This document shows positions 36,577-46,516 of a DNA stretch of 64,000 bases, one piece after another. Both the position numbers and the translations under genes were made by a program. Within the stretch, counting starts at the first letter, position 1. Every line of letters starts with the position of its first letter. This stretch comes from Veillonella rogosae JCM 15642 (lineage in GTDB: Bacteria; Bacillota; Negativicutes; Veillonellales; Veillonellaceae), in NCBI RefSeq assembly GCF_002959775.1, contig NZ_PPCX01000010.1, positions 186,001-250,000 on the forward strand, read 5' to 3'. The notes under the pieces are model-generated. The model was given only the letters and a program-made list of their open reading frames with translations. It was not told the DNA's origin and made no database searches.

Positions 36577-36606
36577 AAAAAAGCTCCGCCATGGGCGGAG
36601 CCTTTT
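36577..36606. terminator. Terminator between the XRE and GntR genes
   Basis: Arms aaaagctccgcc / gggcggagcctttt; serves both convergent genes. Confidence 0.88.
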
Positions 36607-36636
36607 GTGTCATTATGCCTATGGGCACGTTAGACA

Positions 36637-37344
36637 TTATACTTCATTAAGTTTTTTGTGTTGCACTTCAGCATTTGCTTTTTTGAAGATAAATGCATTG
36701 TTGATGTGCTGACGCATAGCTGTTTCTGCCGCTACTTCGTCATGACGTTCGATAGCGTCTACGATTTGATCATGTTCATCATCGCAATCATGTGTACGAA
36801 CTGCATTGAAGGAGCTGATGTACATGTCTCGATTAACGCGTTCACGGAAGCTTGCTAAGTAGTCTACGATACGTTCATTACCAGAGTAATGAGCAATCAT
36901 TGTATGGAAACGACTGTTAATCTCAACGCGTTCTGTAGCATCTTCGATTTTATGCATTTCTTTACAAATATCTCGCAATTCTTTAATTTGTTCTTCTGTA
37001 GCATGACGTGCACACAGTCTTGCACCAAGACCTTCCATTACTTCGCGCACTTGATATAATGCAATGATTTCCTCTGGAGTGTCTGCTTTTACAGTAACAC
37101 CTTTCCAAGGAACGATAACTACGAGGTTATCTTTAGCCAATTTACGGAATGCTTCACGTACTGGTGTAGCACTCACTTGTAACTGTTCTGCAATCTTTAC
37201 TTCGTTTAGCTTTTCTTGAGGCATCAATTCGCCTGTTAAAATCGCTGTTTTTAATGTTAAATATACTTGTTCGCTAAGTGGCAATCGTTCAATAGAGTCC
37301 ACTGCGGACAAATTATATCTATCTTTAGAATCTTGTCTTCCCAT
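36637..37344 (-). CDS. GntR-family (FCD domain) transcriptional regulator
   Basis: 235 residues. The winged-helix HTH spans about 20-85 (LPLSEQVYLTLKTAILTGEL, EVKIAEQLQVSATPVREAFRKL) and the all-helical FCD ligand-binding domain about 90-220, with metal-ligand-like Asp/His positions (NSRFHTMIAHYSGN, DEHDQIVDAIERHD). Such regulators sense organic acids or sugar acids. A 16-bp palindrome at 37408-37423 and TGTATACA at 37467 upstream suggest autoregulation. Its effector is unknown. Confidence 0.9.
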   Translation of the reverse strand: MGRQDSKDRYNLSAVDSIERLPLSEQVYLTLKTAILTGELMPQEKLNEVKIAEQLQVSATPVREAFRKLAKDNLVVIVPWKGVTVKADTPEEIIALYQVREVMEGLGARLCARHATEEQIKELRDICKEMHKIEDATERVEINSRFHTMIAHYSGNERIVDYLASFRERVNRDMYISSFNAVRTHDCDDEHDQIVDAIERHDEVAAETAMRQHINNAFIFKKANAEVQHKKLNEV

Positions 37345-37407
37345 TTAAATCCCCTAAACCTTAATACTCATCCTATCTTTCACACTTTCAAAGAACGGTT
37401 AAAATGA

Positions 37408-37423
37408 GTATAATATATTATAC
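37408..37423. promoter_or_regulatory. Palindromic candidate operator (GTATAATATATTATAC)
   Basis: A perfect 16-bp palindrome in the divergent region between the GntR gene and the lipid kinase. A second symmetric site, TGTATACA, is at 37467-37474. GntR/FCD proteins bind short inverted repeats of this kind, so autoregulation is plausible. Confidence 0.5.
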
Positions 37424-37568
37424 GAAACATTTTTATAAAATATGTTGCACACAATATCTAATACAGTGTATACAAAATAATTATAAAACTCATATCTAAA
37501 ACTGTCAATCTAGTAATCTAACAATAGATACTAGCTATATCTCATTTTTGAAAGTAAGGAAGTACACT

Positions 37569-38510
37569 ATGAGCCGTTGTTTGGTTATCATCAATCCTGT
37601 ATCAGGGGGCGGGGCGGCACGCCGGTATGCCCTCGACTTACAATGGAAATTGAGCACCTTATTCGAAACGATTGAGGTCAAATTCACCACCGGTGAAGGC
37701 GATGCGACACGTTTTGCTAAAGACGCTTGCGAACGCGGGTTCGATGCAGTATTTTGCATGGGTGGTGACGGTACTGTTAACGAAACTGTCAATGGCATTG
37801 CTCAAGGGGGATTCAAATCTACCTTTGGCTTTATCCCTGTTGGAACTGTTAACGATATGTCTCGCGCACTTGGGATTCACCAAAATCCAACTCAAGCGAT
37901 CAAACGCATCGATATCAATGAAACAAGAACAATTGATATTGGTCGTTGCAATGACAAATATTTCTGCAACAACATCGCAGCAGGCGTTATCCCTAAGGTA
38001 GTAGAAGAGGTTACGCCAAAGGAGAAAAGCATACTCGGCCCTCTCGCCTACTTCTTGCGCGCAGGCCAAGCGTTATTTACCACTAAAGACTATACATACC
38101 GCATCAAAACGGAGAACGACGACTTTATCTGTAAATCCCCTCTCGTTTTAGCATTGCTTACCAATGTAGTATCTAGTTTTGAACGGTTTATGCCTGAAGC
38201 CTCTGTCGATGATGGCTACATGCGTATCATCATCTTCAAAGAATACTTTATTCTCGATATTCTCAGCGTAATACCGCTCATCATTAGTGGTGCCATTTAT
38301 AACTCTCGTTATACAACTACATTAACTGTGAATAAAGCATCCATCGAGCTCTTATCTAATATTGATGATTTAGCAACCAATATGGATGGCGATCCAGGCC
38401 CATCTATGCCAGTAGATATCGAAGTATTGCCACGGGTATTAAAAGTATTTGCCCCATCAAAACACAAAAAGAAAAAGGCTTTGAATTTGCCTAAACTACC
38501 GCACATTTAA
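37569..38510 (+). CDS. Diacylglycerol/lipid kinase family protein
   Basis: YegS/DgkB-type kinase that would phosphorylate diacylglycerol or a related lipid with ATP. 313 residues from the ATG at 37569 (AAGGAAG upstream). Motifs: IINPVSGGGAARR, VFCMGGDGTVNETVNGI (nucleotide-binding GGDGT) and IPVGTVNDMSRALG. The C-terminal beta domain ends with a basic tail. It is divergent from the GntR gene; a regulatory link is possible but unproven. Confidence 0.9.
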   Translation: MSRCLVIINPVSGGGAARRYALDLQWKLSTLFETIEVKFTTGEGDATRFAKDACERGFDAVFCMGGDGTVNETVNGIAQGGFKSTFGFIPVGTVNDMSRALGIHQNPTQAIKRIDINETRTIDIGRCNDKYFCNNIAAGVIPKVVEEVTPKEKSILGPLAYFLRAGQALFTTKDYTYRIKTENDDFICKSPLVLALLTNVVSSFERFMPEASVDDGYMRIIIFKEYFILDILSVIPLIISGAIYNSRYTTTLTVNKASIELLSNIDDLATNMDGDPGPSMPVDIEVLPRVLKVFAPSKHKKKKALNLPKLPHI

Positions 38511-38523
38511 GTACTTGTAGAGA

Positions 38524-38638
38524 AATCTATAAGACGAAACTATATAGCAACCTATAACACAAAACTATATAGTAATCTATAACACGAAACTATATAGTAA
38601 TCTATAACACGAAACTATATAGTAATCTATAACACAAA
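38524..38638. repeat. 25-bp tandem repeat, 4.6 copies
   Basis: Units begin at 38524, 38549, 38574, 38599 and 38624 (partial), consensus AATCTATAACACGAAAC then TATATAGT. Each contains the palindrome ACTATATAGT. It lies directly between the lipid kinase stop and its terminator, so it is transcribed. There are no spacers, so it is not CRISPR. Confidence 0.9.
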
Positions 38639-38669
38639 AGCTCTCTATCCAAGGATAAAGAGCTTTTTA
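38637..38669. terminator. Terminator between the lipid kinase and addA
   Basis: Arms aaaagctct / agagctttt with inner ctatcc/ggata pairing, followed by a T-run. Confidence 0.75.
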
Positions 38670-38755
38670 TATTTGCTAGACTATAGGCTACATCTGTATA
38701 GATTTATACACTACGCATAAGTACAGCCTTATGCCAATCATAGGATTTTTATAGG

Positions 38756-41700
38756 CTAATCTATAATGATTGCATCATGCAAGCGGAAGCTATAGATATA
38801 ACATGCTTTCACAGGCATCCCCGTCAATCGCTGCAAAGCCTCTTTGTAGAGGTCCATTTGTATTTTGTAGCGCTTGATGAGGTCTTCCCCAGATTTGACG
38901 CGGTCTGTCTTGTAATCTACGAGAACCCACTCACCGTCCTCTTCAAAGGCAGTATCGATAATACCTTGGAGGAATAGATCTTCCCCATCCTCTAAGGTAT
39001 CATATACGCGTTTCCCTTCAAAAAGCATACTGAACGGCAATTCACGTTCTATGCGCTTCGCATTGATAAGACGCTTCCCAAGGTCAGAACTAAAGAATTT
39101 ATAGAGGCTTGTATCACTCAATAGATTTCGTTCTTCCTCTGTGAAAGTCCCTTTCGTTACAAGTGCATCAAGCTCTTTCGTTAAAGAAGCTTGAGTATAC
39201 TGTGCAAGAGGAAGCCATTGCATGGCCTCATGCATCAAGGTACCCCATTGAGCCCCCGTCAACACATCCTCTTCGGACTGCAGTGCTTGAGGCTTGCGGC
39301 CGAATACGGAATTCGCTAAATCATCAGCTGAAACTGTAATAGTTGGTACAGTATCATTACTTGTAGCATCACTATCAACATTATTTGTAGCGTCGCTATC
39401 AGCATTATTTGTAGCATCGCTATTAGCATTACGAATATCTAGCTTAATAGCTTGACCTAAGATTGCATCTGAAACGGCTCGTTTAGCCCCTGCATCTACC
39501 GTTATAATCGGTTCGTTTAGGGTATCAATAGTGCCTGCTTCAAGTTCTCGTTCTTGGAATCGTCGTTTCAATTCACTGACGGAAATCTTAGCCGTGCGCC
39601 GCGTAGCGTCGCTGTACGGATAGGTATAGTTAAAACGGTCTTCGATTTCCGGTGGCAGTTCCACGGAATTAACAGCTTGCAATTCTCGTACCTTATTGAT
39701 GGTAGTTTCATCGATATCTGCTTTATAATCGAGGTCACCGTAGAGAGAGCCATCGTGGATTTCGACCTTGATATGACATTTTTTATCTGGTAAGTCAAAA
39801 TAGGTCGGTCCTTCGTACTCAATGGCTACGCGTAATGGGTTACCACCGTCTAAATGACGGGTAAAGCCCATAATTAACCATTCTAAATACGTATTAGCTT
39901 GGGTGATAATATCCGTCGGCAACTGTTGGCCTTCTACAGCGGCAACATTGTTAATGAGTTCCCCAAGACTAGATAATTTACCTGCAGAATTCTTGAACCC
40001 CTTTACAAAGCCCGTTAGGAACAATTTATCTCGAGCCCGTGTTAACGCTACATAGAGAATACGCTGTTCCTCTGCTTTGAGGGCCGCCTCTTTGACGTCT
40101 TTCACGTAGAACCACGGCATAGTTGGGAAAGACACCCGAATATCTGGGAAGTATCCCTTAAGACCAAGTCCTGCGTTTTTATCGATGAGGAGCTCTGAAC
40201 GAAGATCCATCATATTGAACCGTTTTTGAACGCCAGATAAGAACACCACAGGGAATTCAAGGCCCTTACTCTTGTGGATGGTCATGAGGCGCACCACATT
40301 GTCCGCTTCACTCACCACATTGGCAAGAGGCATATCTTGGTTGCTATCGCGCAAGCTTTCAACGAAGCGCAAGAATCTAAAGAGTCCACGGAAGCCAGAT
40401 GCCTCATAGCCCTTAGCTCGGTCATACAGAGCGAGTACATTCGCACGTCGCACGAGACCATTCGGCATGGCACCTACATAGTTTACATAATCTTGAGATT
40501 CGTAAATATCCCATAGCAAATCTGTTACACCGTGACGGCGCGACAAGGTACGCCAACGCTCCATATGGTCAATAATCGCTAATAAACGCTCATCTTGAGC
40601 CTCTTCAGCATAGGCTGGCATGAGAGACCACAGAGAACCATCTCCAGATAGGCGCAGTGCACCTAGTTCATTTGCATCAAGGCCAACGAGACCAGAGTGC
40701 AAGACTGCTGCCATTGGCAAGTCTTGTTCCGGATTATCTATGATGGATAACAACGCTAGCAAAAGTTGGATTTCCTGTGCTTCAAAGTAGCCATCTCGCT
40801 CGTTTACCACCGCAGGGATACCCGCTTGGCGCATAGCCTCTACAGCACGAGTGCCCCAACCAGCCAAGGATCTGCGCAAAATAGCAAAATCGCGCCACTC
40901 GATTTGACGGAACGTACCATCTGGATTTTGCACCTTTTTCTTGGCACCGTGAATTTCCTTAATCTTTTGAATGATGAAATCTAGCTCACGCTCGTTATTT
41001 TCAGGATCATCCCCTTCGTCTTCGTCGCTTTCACTAGCGCTGAGGGTATCCTTACTAACATCTAAGAGCTGCAATTCCACGTCTCCTCCAACCCAATCCT
41101 CCGGTGCATCCTCTACGATGCGACCAGGAATAAGGGATTCTGCCTCAGTATAATTGAGCTCTGCCGCCTCTTCCGTCATGATTTGATAGAACAAGAAGTT
41201 CGTAGCAGCCAAAATATTTTCGTGAGAACGGAAATTCTTTGCTAGGTCGATACGGCGCTCTACCGCATCAGTGTCACCGTAGGTATTGTATTTCTCCATA
41301 AATAGAGAACTGTCGGCCATACGGAAGCTATAAATCGCTTGCTTCACGTCCCCTACATAGAACCTGTTATCGACGCGAGAAATCAAGTTGATAATCGTCT
41401 CTTGCACGCCGTTCGTATCTTGGTATTCATCGACCATGATTTCTTTGAAAGTATCTTGCAGTTCCTTCGCTACATCGGACGGCTGAGGATCATCCTCTGT
41501 GCCCGGCTCAACGAGAAGGGCTAAGCATAGATGCTCCAAGTCACTAAAGTCCATGATACCTTGTTCTTGTTTCATATCTCGATACGCCTTATGGAACGCA
41601 ATCGTGAGCTCTACTAAACCTTCGATGATTGGATATTGAGCCTTGAACTGGTCTTGCAAGGTAGCTTCTGGCACGGTAAACACAGAAGCTTGCATCGCTT

Positions 41701-42670
41701 TAAGGTCATCTTTATTTTGGGAACCTAAGGATTTAAACTCTGCTACCAATATAGGATCAAAGGCTTGTGCCTCTTTTGACCCCATGCGGAACTGGTCCTT
41801 AATAAAGGTATCCGTATGCTTACAAGCTTCACCCATATCATCCCAAGTTTGAGCTGATGAAAGCATGCCTAGTGCAGCTAGTTGGTTATCATATATGTTT
41901 TGCCATTTATGAGGCCCCACTGGATCCAATAAGATTTGTTCCATCCGCTCTAAGCGCTCGCGAATGCGGTCGATAACAGCTACATGGTTATCCCACATAT
42001 ATTGGCCCCATAGTGTATCACTTGGGTTTGCAGTCATAGCCTCTTTATAAGGCTCTAAGGATTTTCGTAGCCACCCATCAGGATTAGCGAGAGACATGGC
42101 GTAGTTATATAAAGACATAATCTTCGCCGTTAAGCCTGCATCCGATTTATCATCGCTGAAGAAGTCCGCCAATTCATAGATATTATAAAGGCCCTCTTCA
42201 TAGGATTTAGTTAATAAATCAGCTAGCAGCTCTTGTTGTAACAATGCCATTTCTGCTTCGTTACCGATACGAGCTGTAGGGTTAATATCTAGCTTGTAAA
42301 AGTAAGACCGAATCACCCATTGGCAGAAGGAGTGCAATGTAGAAATATGAGCAGATGGCAACAGGTTGAGCTGTCGTTCAAGGCGCTCTTGCATGGCTGC
42401 ATCCTCGGTGGATTCCATGGCTTTAGCCAAAGCAAGACCAATACGAGCACTCATCTCTTGAGCTGCCGCCTTTGTAAAGGTTACAACCATGAGCTCTTGA
42501 ACAGATAACGGGTTATCCATGTCTTTAAGACGAGTAATAATACGCTCTACGAGAACCGCCGTTTTGCCTGAGCCAGCAGCTGCAGCGACTAGCAAAGTTT
42601 GATTATCTAAGGACGAGTCCTTAGGCGCTATGATGGCAGACTCCTGCTCTGGCGTCCATTTAACACCCAT
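38756..42670 (-). CDS. addA: AddA helicase-nuclease subunit
   Basis: UvrD-type helicase and nuclease that, with AddB, resects double-strand breaks and loads RecA. About 1304 residues. Walker A AAAGSGKTAVL near the N-terminus, Walker B VDEYQDTNGVQ, later helicase motifs LAKNFRSHENIL and MTIHKSKGLEFPVVF, VALTRARDKLFL, and the C-terminal PD-(D/E)XK nuclease (GIIDTAFEEDGEWVLVDYKTD). The ATG at 42670 has AAGGAGG upstream; a GTG at 42679 is too close to that site. The linker carries three in-frame 24-bp repeats. It overlaps the addB stop by 11 nt. Confidence 0.95.
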   Translation of the reverse strand: MGVKWTPEQESAIIAPKDSSLDNQTLLVAAAAGSGKTAVLVERIITRLKDMDNPLSVQELMVVTFTKAAAQEMSARIGLALAKAMESTEDAAMQERLERQLNLLPSAHISTLHSFCQWVIRSYFYKLDINPTARIGNEAEMALLQQELLADLLTKSYEEGLYNIYELADFFSDDKSDAGLTAKIMSLYNYAMSLANPDGWLRKSLEPYKEAMTANPSDTLWGQYMWDNHVAVIDRIRERLERMEQILLDPVGPHKWQNIYDNQLAALGMLSSAQTWDDMGEACKHTDTFIKDQFRMGSKEAQAFDPILVAEFKSLGSQNKDDLKAMQASVFTVPEATLQDQFKAQYPIIEGLVELTIAFHKAYRDMKQEQGIMDFSDLEHLCLALLVEPGTEDDPQPSDVAKELQDTFKEIMVDEYQDTNGVQETIINLISRVDNRFYVGDVKQAIYSFRMADSSLFMEKYNTYGDTDAVERRIDLAKNFRSHENILAATNFLFYQIMTEEAAELNYTEAESLIPGRIVEDAPEDWVGGDVELQLLDVSKDTLSASESDEDEGDDPENNERELDFIIQKIKEIHGAKKKVQNPDGTFRQIEWRDFAILRRSLAGWGTRAVEAMRQAGIPAVVNERDGYFEAQEIQLLLALLSIIDNPEQDLPMAAVLHSGLVGLDANELGALRLSGDGSLWSLMPAYAEEAQDERLLAIIDHMERWRTLSRRHGVTDLLWDIYESQDYVNYVGAMPNGLVRRANVLALYDRAKGYEASGFRGLFRFLRFVESLRDSNQDMPLANVVSEADNVVRLMTIHKSKGLEFPVVFLSGVQKRFNMMDLRSELLIDKNAGLGLKGYFPDIRVSFPTMPWFYVKDVKEAALKAEEQRILYVALTRARDKLFLTGFVKGFKNSAGKLSSLGELINNVAAVEGQQLPTDIITQANTYLEWLIMGFTRHLDGGNPLRVAIEYEGPTYFDLPDKKCHIKVEIHDGSLYGDLDYKADIDETTINKVRELQAVNSVELPPEIEDRFNYTYPYSDATRRTAKISVSELKRRFQERELEAGTIDTLNEPIITVDAGAKRAVSDAILGQAIKLDIRNANSDATNNADSDATNNVDSDATSNDTVPTITVSADDLANSVFGRKPQALQSEEDVLTGAQWGTLMHEAMQWLPLAQYTQASLTKELDALVTKGTFTEEERNLLSDTSLYKFFSSDLGKRLINAKRIERELPFSMLFEGKRVYDTLEDGEDLFLQGIIDTAFEEDGEWVLVDYKTDRVKSGEDLIKRYKIQMDLYKEALQRLTGMPVKACYIYSFRLHDAIIID
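39357..39428 (-). repeat. In-frame 24-bp minisatellite inside addA
   Basis: Three 24-bp units (39357, 39381, 39405) encode near-repeats of N-A/V-D/N-S-D-A-T-N/S in the linker between helicase and nuclease parts of AddA. The reading frame is kept whatever the copy number. Confidence 0.85.
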
Positions 42671-45600
42671 GGTTTTCACCTCCTTCGTTACTATTATTTC
42701 TATCGCTACTGTTATTTCCGTCGTTTAGAGCCTCTTTCATCCGTTCTAACGCATCAGCTTCGGACAGTTTAGACAAATAATTATATCGATTTCGACTAGA
42801 GTCAAAACGGCATACAGTATTGTAATCACAGTATGTACAAGGTCTATTCTTATTTAACTGGTAAGGCTGAATTGGGAATTGACCGTCCCCGATATGGCGA
42901 CCGATGTCAGCCATTACGTGATTGGTGTAACGACACATCACGTCAAATTCGCCAGGATTCTTAACCTTACGTAAATCTCTACTAGAAATAGTTTGATCCT
43001 TTTTCGTAGCGATTGGTACATATGGTCCCCGTTTAGCTCCATAGGACAAAAATTTATTGTCAATATGCGTCAACAACTCGATATCATCAGAGAAGTATCC
43101 ACTGTTTTGCCATGCATCGCTTTCTTTAGCCAAAGATATTGCATCTTCATAAGATATAGGCGCATCGGCAGGAATTTTAGGATTTTTCACATAGGAATAC
43201 ACCACAGCCGCAGGAGCTATAGATTCGCCTTGCGTTTTACCATAAGCGGATTCTAAGGCCAATAGATAGGTCATAAGCTGCAATTTAAGCCCATAGTATA
43301 CATCTTGGGCCGTCACATGGGCGCCGCCCGATTTGTAGTCAATAACCATGCCATAGGTTTGACCATCTCTTGTATATTCATCGATGCGGTCAATTTGACC
43401 GATGAGGCGTAAATAACGGTCTTCCCCAAGGGGTACGCGAATTGGATCCCAGCCACCTTGACGGCCAAAATCTTGCTCTAAGTATTTCGTATCAAAATCA
43501 CTGCGCTTCGACCACTCCACAAGGCGATCTACCGTCACATGTAATGTTCGTTGTACACGCTGCTCGATTGCCTTTTGGTAGGCATCACTCGTTTCCTCGC
43601 CGCCCTGATTCTCTTGTAAAATTTCTTCCGCTACCGTACGGCACAAGTTATGTTGATCCTCTTCGTTAAGGTCACGCCATTGTTTATTGTTATCTAATAG
43701 ATAATTACCTAAACGCTCTAGGTTAGCATGAAGGAATGTACCTATTTCAGGAGCACCAAAGGAGCGCACCCGACGCGGTTCTAGTTTTAAACCATATTGA
43801 GCATAGAACTTGAACGGACATTGCTGATATCTCTCTAGACGCGTCACAGAACCAGACATATAGCCTTTAGATAGGAACAATCCATTCACTAAATCCTTTG
43901 TAATGACAGGTACATCATTATTGTCTCGAATACCACGAGATACTTCACCTAAACGAGGTCGGTAGGTGTCGCTTTCACGAGCCCAGTTATAGAGGCCCCA
44001 CCACAATGGATTGACCTCATGACCACTAAAGAGGGCGCCCCAGCGCTCAGACAACAGGGACAAACTCTGTAAAGGTCTCCATACATAATCCGACTCAGTA
44101 TCAGGTGCAATGGAGAGTGGAATCTCTACCGCCTTATCTACATAACCAAGGGATTCTAGTCGTTTCACCACGAGGGATGGCTCAAGGCCTGTTCCATCTT
44201 CGCCAGAACTTGCATAGGACAGCGTCAAGGAATCGGATGCTCGCGTCATAGCTAGGTATAATAGGAAATTTTCGTTGAAAGCCTTCGGCAACGCCCCTTC
44301 CGCCAAAGTAATGCCGGCCTCCGCCAATTCCTGACGTTCTTTATCCTTAATAAGGCCTTCATCACCCATGCTTTGTGGGAATACACCTTGGTTGAGGCCC
44401 ATTACAAATACCTTAGGCCACCATTGGCTATAACCACGTTCGATGGTAGTGATTACCACATGATCTAAGGACGGAGGAATCATGGAATAATTTACATCGC
44501 TCAAGCCTTCTTCGAGGAGCAACATCATCTCATCTAGGGTCAACACTTCATCCTTCATGACCATAGAGATTTCATCTATGAAAGAAATAACCGCATTGTA
44601 CATCTGTTCATGGCTGGCTTTAGACTCTTGATCCCCCACCGTTTCAGCGTCTTTTGCCCATTCATAGAGACGCTCAGGCACTTGTAAGGTTTCTAACAAA
44701 CCATACAGCTGCGCACCCCACTCAGCGCCCGTATGTCCTTCGCTATGAGCGGCAAAGTCAAACCATGGGGATAGGATCTCCATAATAGTTTGTCGTGCTT
44801 TATTAACACGTGCTCTACGAGGTGCATCAGCGTGCCCTTCTTCATCTTGCCCCTCATGAAAGCCTCGTAAATACGGCCAGCTTTCACGTTCCCATTTATA
44901 ATGGTCAATACCAAATTCAAGAACATAATTCTCTAATTCATCTACGGCCTCACGAGTAAGGGGCATCAAGTCTGTTTTGAGCAGGAGGAACATGCTGTCT
45001 CGGCTGTAGTTATGGCGCACGATGTCAAAGAGGGCTGTCAACAATTCGCCTAATGGATGATTTTTCATAGGCCGCTGGCGGTCGATAAAATGCGGAATAC
45101 CATAACGACTGAAGACCTTCTCTAAGGTATCGCCGTACGTTTCCGACTCGCGAAGCATGATACATACATCGCGGTAACGTGCCTCTGGAGAGGACTCTAC
45201 GTAGGCTAAAATACGGCGAGCCACCGCATCAGCCTCTCGTTCTCGGTTGTAACCACGAATGAGTGGAACAGTAGTATCCGTAGAATTTTGCTTACTAGGG
45301 CTAGTAAAGTAATTCGCTTCTAATTCTTGAACGATGTGAGGGCCCCGTTTCCCGTCAAAACCAACCCAATTAATACTAGAACCATAACGAGCCACTAAGG
45401 TGTCATAAATCTCTAAAGGACGGCTAAAGAGATGTTCCCCTCGACGTGCAATATGTAAAGCCTTTGGAGCCATTGGCAAGTCAATGGTAATAACTGCTTC
45501 CTTCGCCAACTCAAACAAGGTATAGATTAACTCGTAGTGTGTAGGTGTAAACCAATGGAAGCCATCGATAAAGACATGGCTATTTTCCATCAGAGGAGAT

Positions 45601-46172
45601 TGAGGCAAAGCCTCAACGATTTCCATGATAGGATCGATATCGCGCTCCCCATGACGAGTGATTTCCTCCTCATAGGCAGCCATACAGATGGCAAGTTCGC
45701 GCAATTTCTTTTGTAATACTTTATTTTTTACGGACTGTGCCCCACGTTCAAGGTCATTAGGACCGACGCGGAATGCGCGAAACTCAGAGAAGAGCTGTTG
45801 CAATACAGAAGAAAACTCAGGACGTTTAGTAGCCTGTTCTAAGAGACCTAGCTCCTTTTGTTTTCGTTTCATAACAAGGCGCAACAACATCGACCGGCCA
45901 AAGCTAGATAAGCTTGATTGACCGGCCCCTTTGGAGCCTATGGATTGATATACTTGGTACCCCAAACGACCAAAGCCTACGACACGAACCGTAGTAAAGC
46001 CTTTTTCAGGCATAAATTCAGCAAGTTCCCTCTCTACCCGATAGGTAGCTGGTTCAGGAACGAGTAAGATTATGGGTTCCCCTGGACAATCGGTCATCAC
46101 TTGACGTATCCGTTCATATACGGCACGTGTCTTGCCTGATCCTGCTCGTCCATAATAGACGCTAATATTCAT
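42660..46172 (-). CDS. addB: AddB helicase-nuclease subunit
   Basis: 1170 residues. N-terminal Walker A GRAGSGKTRAVYERI, an inactivated helicase core, and a C-terminal RecB-type nuclease (LIGQIDRIDEY, MVIDYKSGG). The iron-sulfur cluster cysteines are the lone CPFKFYAQYG (about residue 800) and CTYCDYNTVC near the C-terminus. GAGGT precedes the ATG. It is the first gene of addBA, co-translated with addA. Chi recognition by AddAB makes over-represented short motifs in the window of interest. Confidence 0.95.
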   Translation of the reverse strand: MNISVYYGRAGSGKTRAVYERIRQVMTDCPGEPIILLVPEPATYRVERELAEFMPEKGFTTVRVVGFGRLGYQVYQSIGSKGAGQSSLSSFGRSMLLRLVMKRKQKELGLLEQATKRPEFSSVLQQLFSEFRAFRVGPNDLERGAQSVKNKVLQKKLRELAICMAAYEEEITRHGERDIDPIMEIVEALPQSPLMENSHVFIDGFHWFTPTHYELIYTLFELAKEAVITIDLPMAPKALHIARRGEHLFSRPLEIYDTLVARYGSSINWVGFDGKRGPHIVQELEANYFTSPSKQNSTDTTVPLIRGYNREREADAVARRILAYVESSPEARYRDVCIMLRESETYGDTLEKVFSRYGIPHFIDRQRPMKNHPLGELLTALFDIVRHNYSRDSMFLLLKTDLMPLTREAVDELENYVLEFGIDHYKWERESWPYLRGFHEGQDEEGHADAPRRARVNKARQTIMEILSPWFDFAAHSEGHTGAEWGAQLYGLLETLQVPERLYEWAKDAETVGDQESKASHEQMYNAVISFIDEISMVMKDEVLTLDEMMLLLEEGLSDVNYSMIPPSLDHVVITTIERGYSQWWPKVFVMGLNQGVFPQSMGDEGLIKDKERQELAEAGITLAEGALPKAFNENFLLYLAMTRASDSLTLSYASSGEDGTGLEPSLVVKRLESLGYVDKAVEIPLSIAPDTESDYVWRPLQSLSLLSERWGALFSGHEVNPLWWGLYNWARESDTYRPRLGEVSRGIRDNNDVPVITKDLVNGLFLSKGYMSGSVTRLERYQQCPFKFYAQYGLKLEPRRVRSFGAPEIGTFLHANLERLGNYLLDNNKQWRDLNEEDQHNLCRTVAEEILQENQGGEETSDAYQKAIEQRVQRTLHVTVDRLVEWSKRSDFDTKYLEQDFGRQGGWDPIRVPLGEDRYLRLIGQIDRIDEYTRDGQTYGMVIDYKSGGAHVTAQDVYYGLKLQLMTYLLALESAYGKTQGESIAPAAVVYSYVKNPKIPADAPISYEDAISLAKESDAWQNSGYFSDDIELLTHIDNKFLSYGAKRGPYVPIATKKDQTISSRDLRKVKNPGEFDVMCRYTNHVMADIGRHIGDGQFPIQPYQLNKNRPCTYCDYNTVCRFDSSRNRYNYLSKLSEADALERMKEALNDGNNSSDRNNSNEGGENHGC

Positions 46173-46433
46173 GAGACCTCCCTAGTGAAACTTTCACCAT
46201 CTCAGTTTATATAATTTATATAATTCGCAAATTTCATCTTATTTATATATTTCTTGTTCTTAGGTCTAGCCTAAAACTATTTTTTTCGATATAATAATGT
46301 CATTATTCATAAATACTATTATATAGTAATATGACATTCTGTGCTTAATTCTGGGGTTAATTTAAGCTAATTGTACAATATTTGACTCATTTGATTATAT
46401 TTGTTTATAATTAAGAAAAAAATTTATATTTTA

Positions 46434-46462
46434 TTTACAATTAACAGAATTTCATATATAAT
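46434..46462 (+). promoter_or_regulatory. Sigma-70-type promoter of the secreted 324-aa protein
   Basis: TTTACA (46434-46439), 17-bp spacer, TATAAT (46457-46462); start codon 55 bases downstream. This is the only clear feature in the 344-base region 46173-46516 besides a GTGAAAG/CTTTCAC pair near 46186. Confidence 0.7.
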
Positions 46463-46516
46463 ACATGTTAGTATTTGTGTTATTTGTAAAAATCATGTAT
46501 TTAGGAGTGAATTATT

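Noticed and set aside
38524..38638. Possible CRISPR array
   Set aside because: Repeats are contiguous 25-bp units with no variable spacers and no cas genes in the window.
42320..42508. Plus-strand open frames inside addA and addB
   Set aside because: No ribosome binding sites, complementary to conserved helicase codons.
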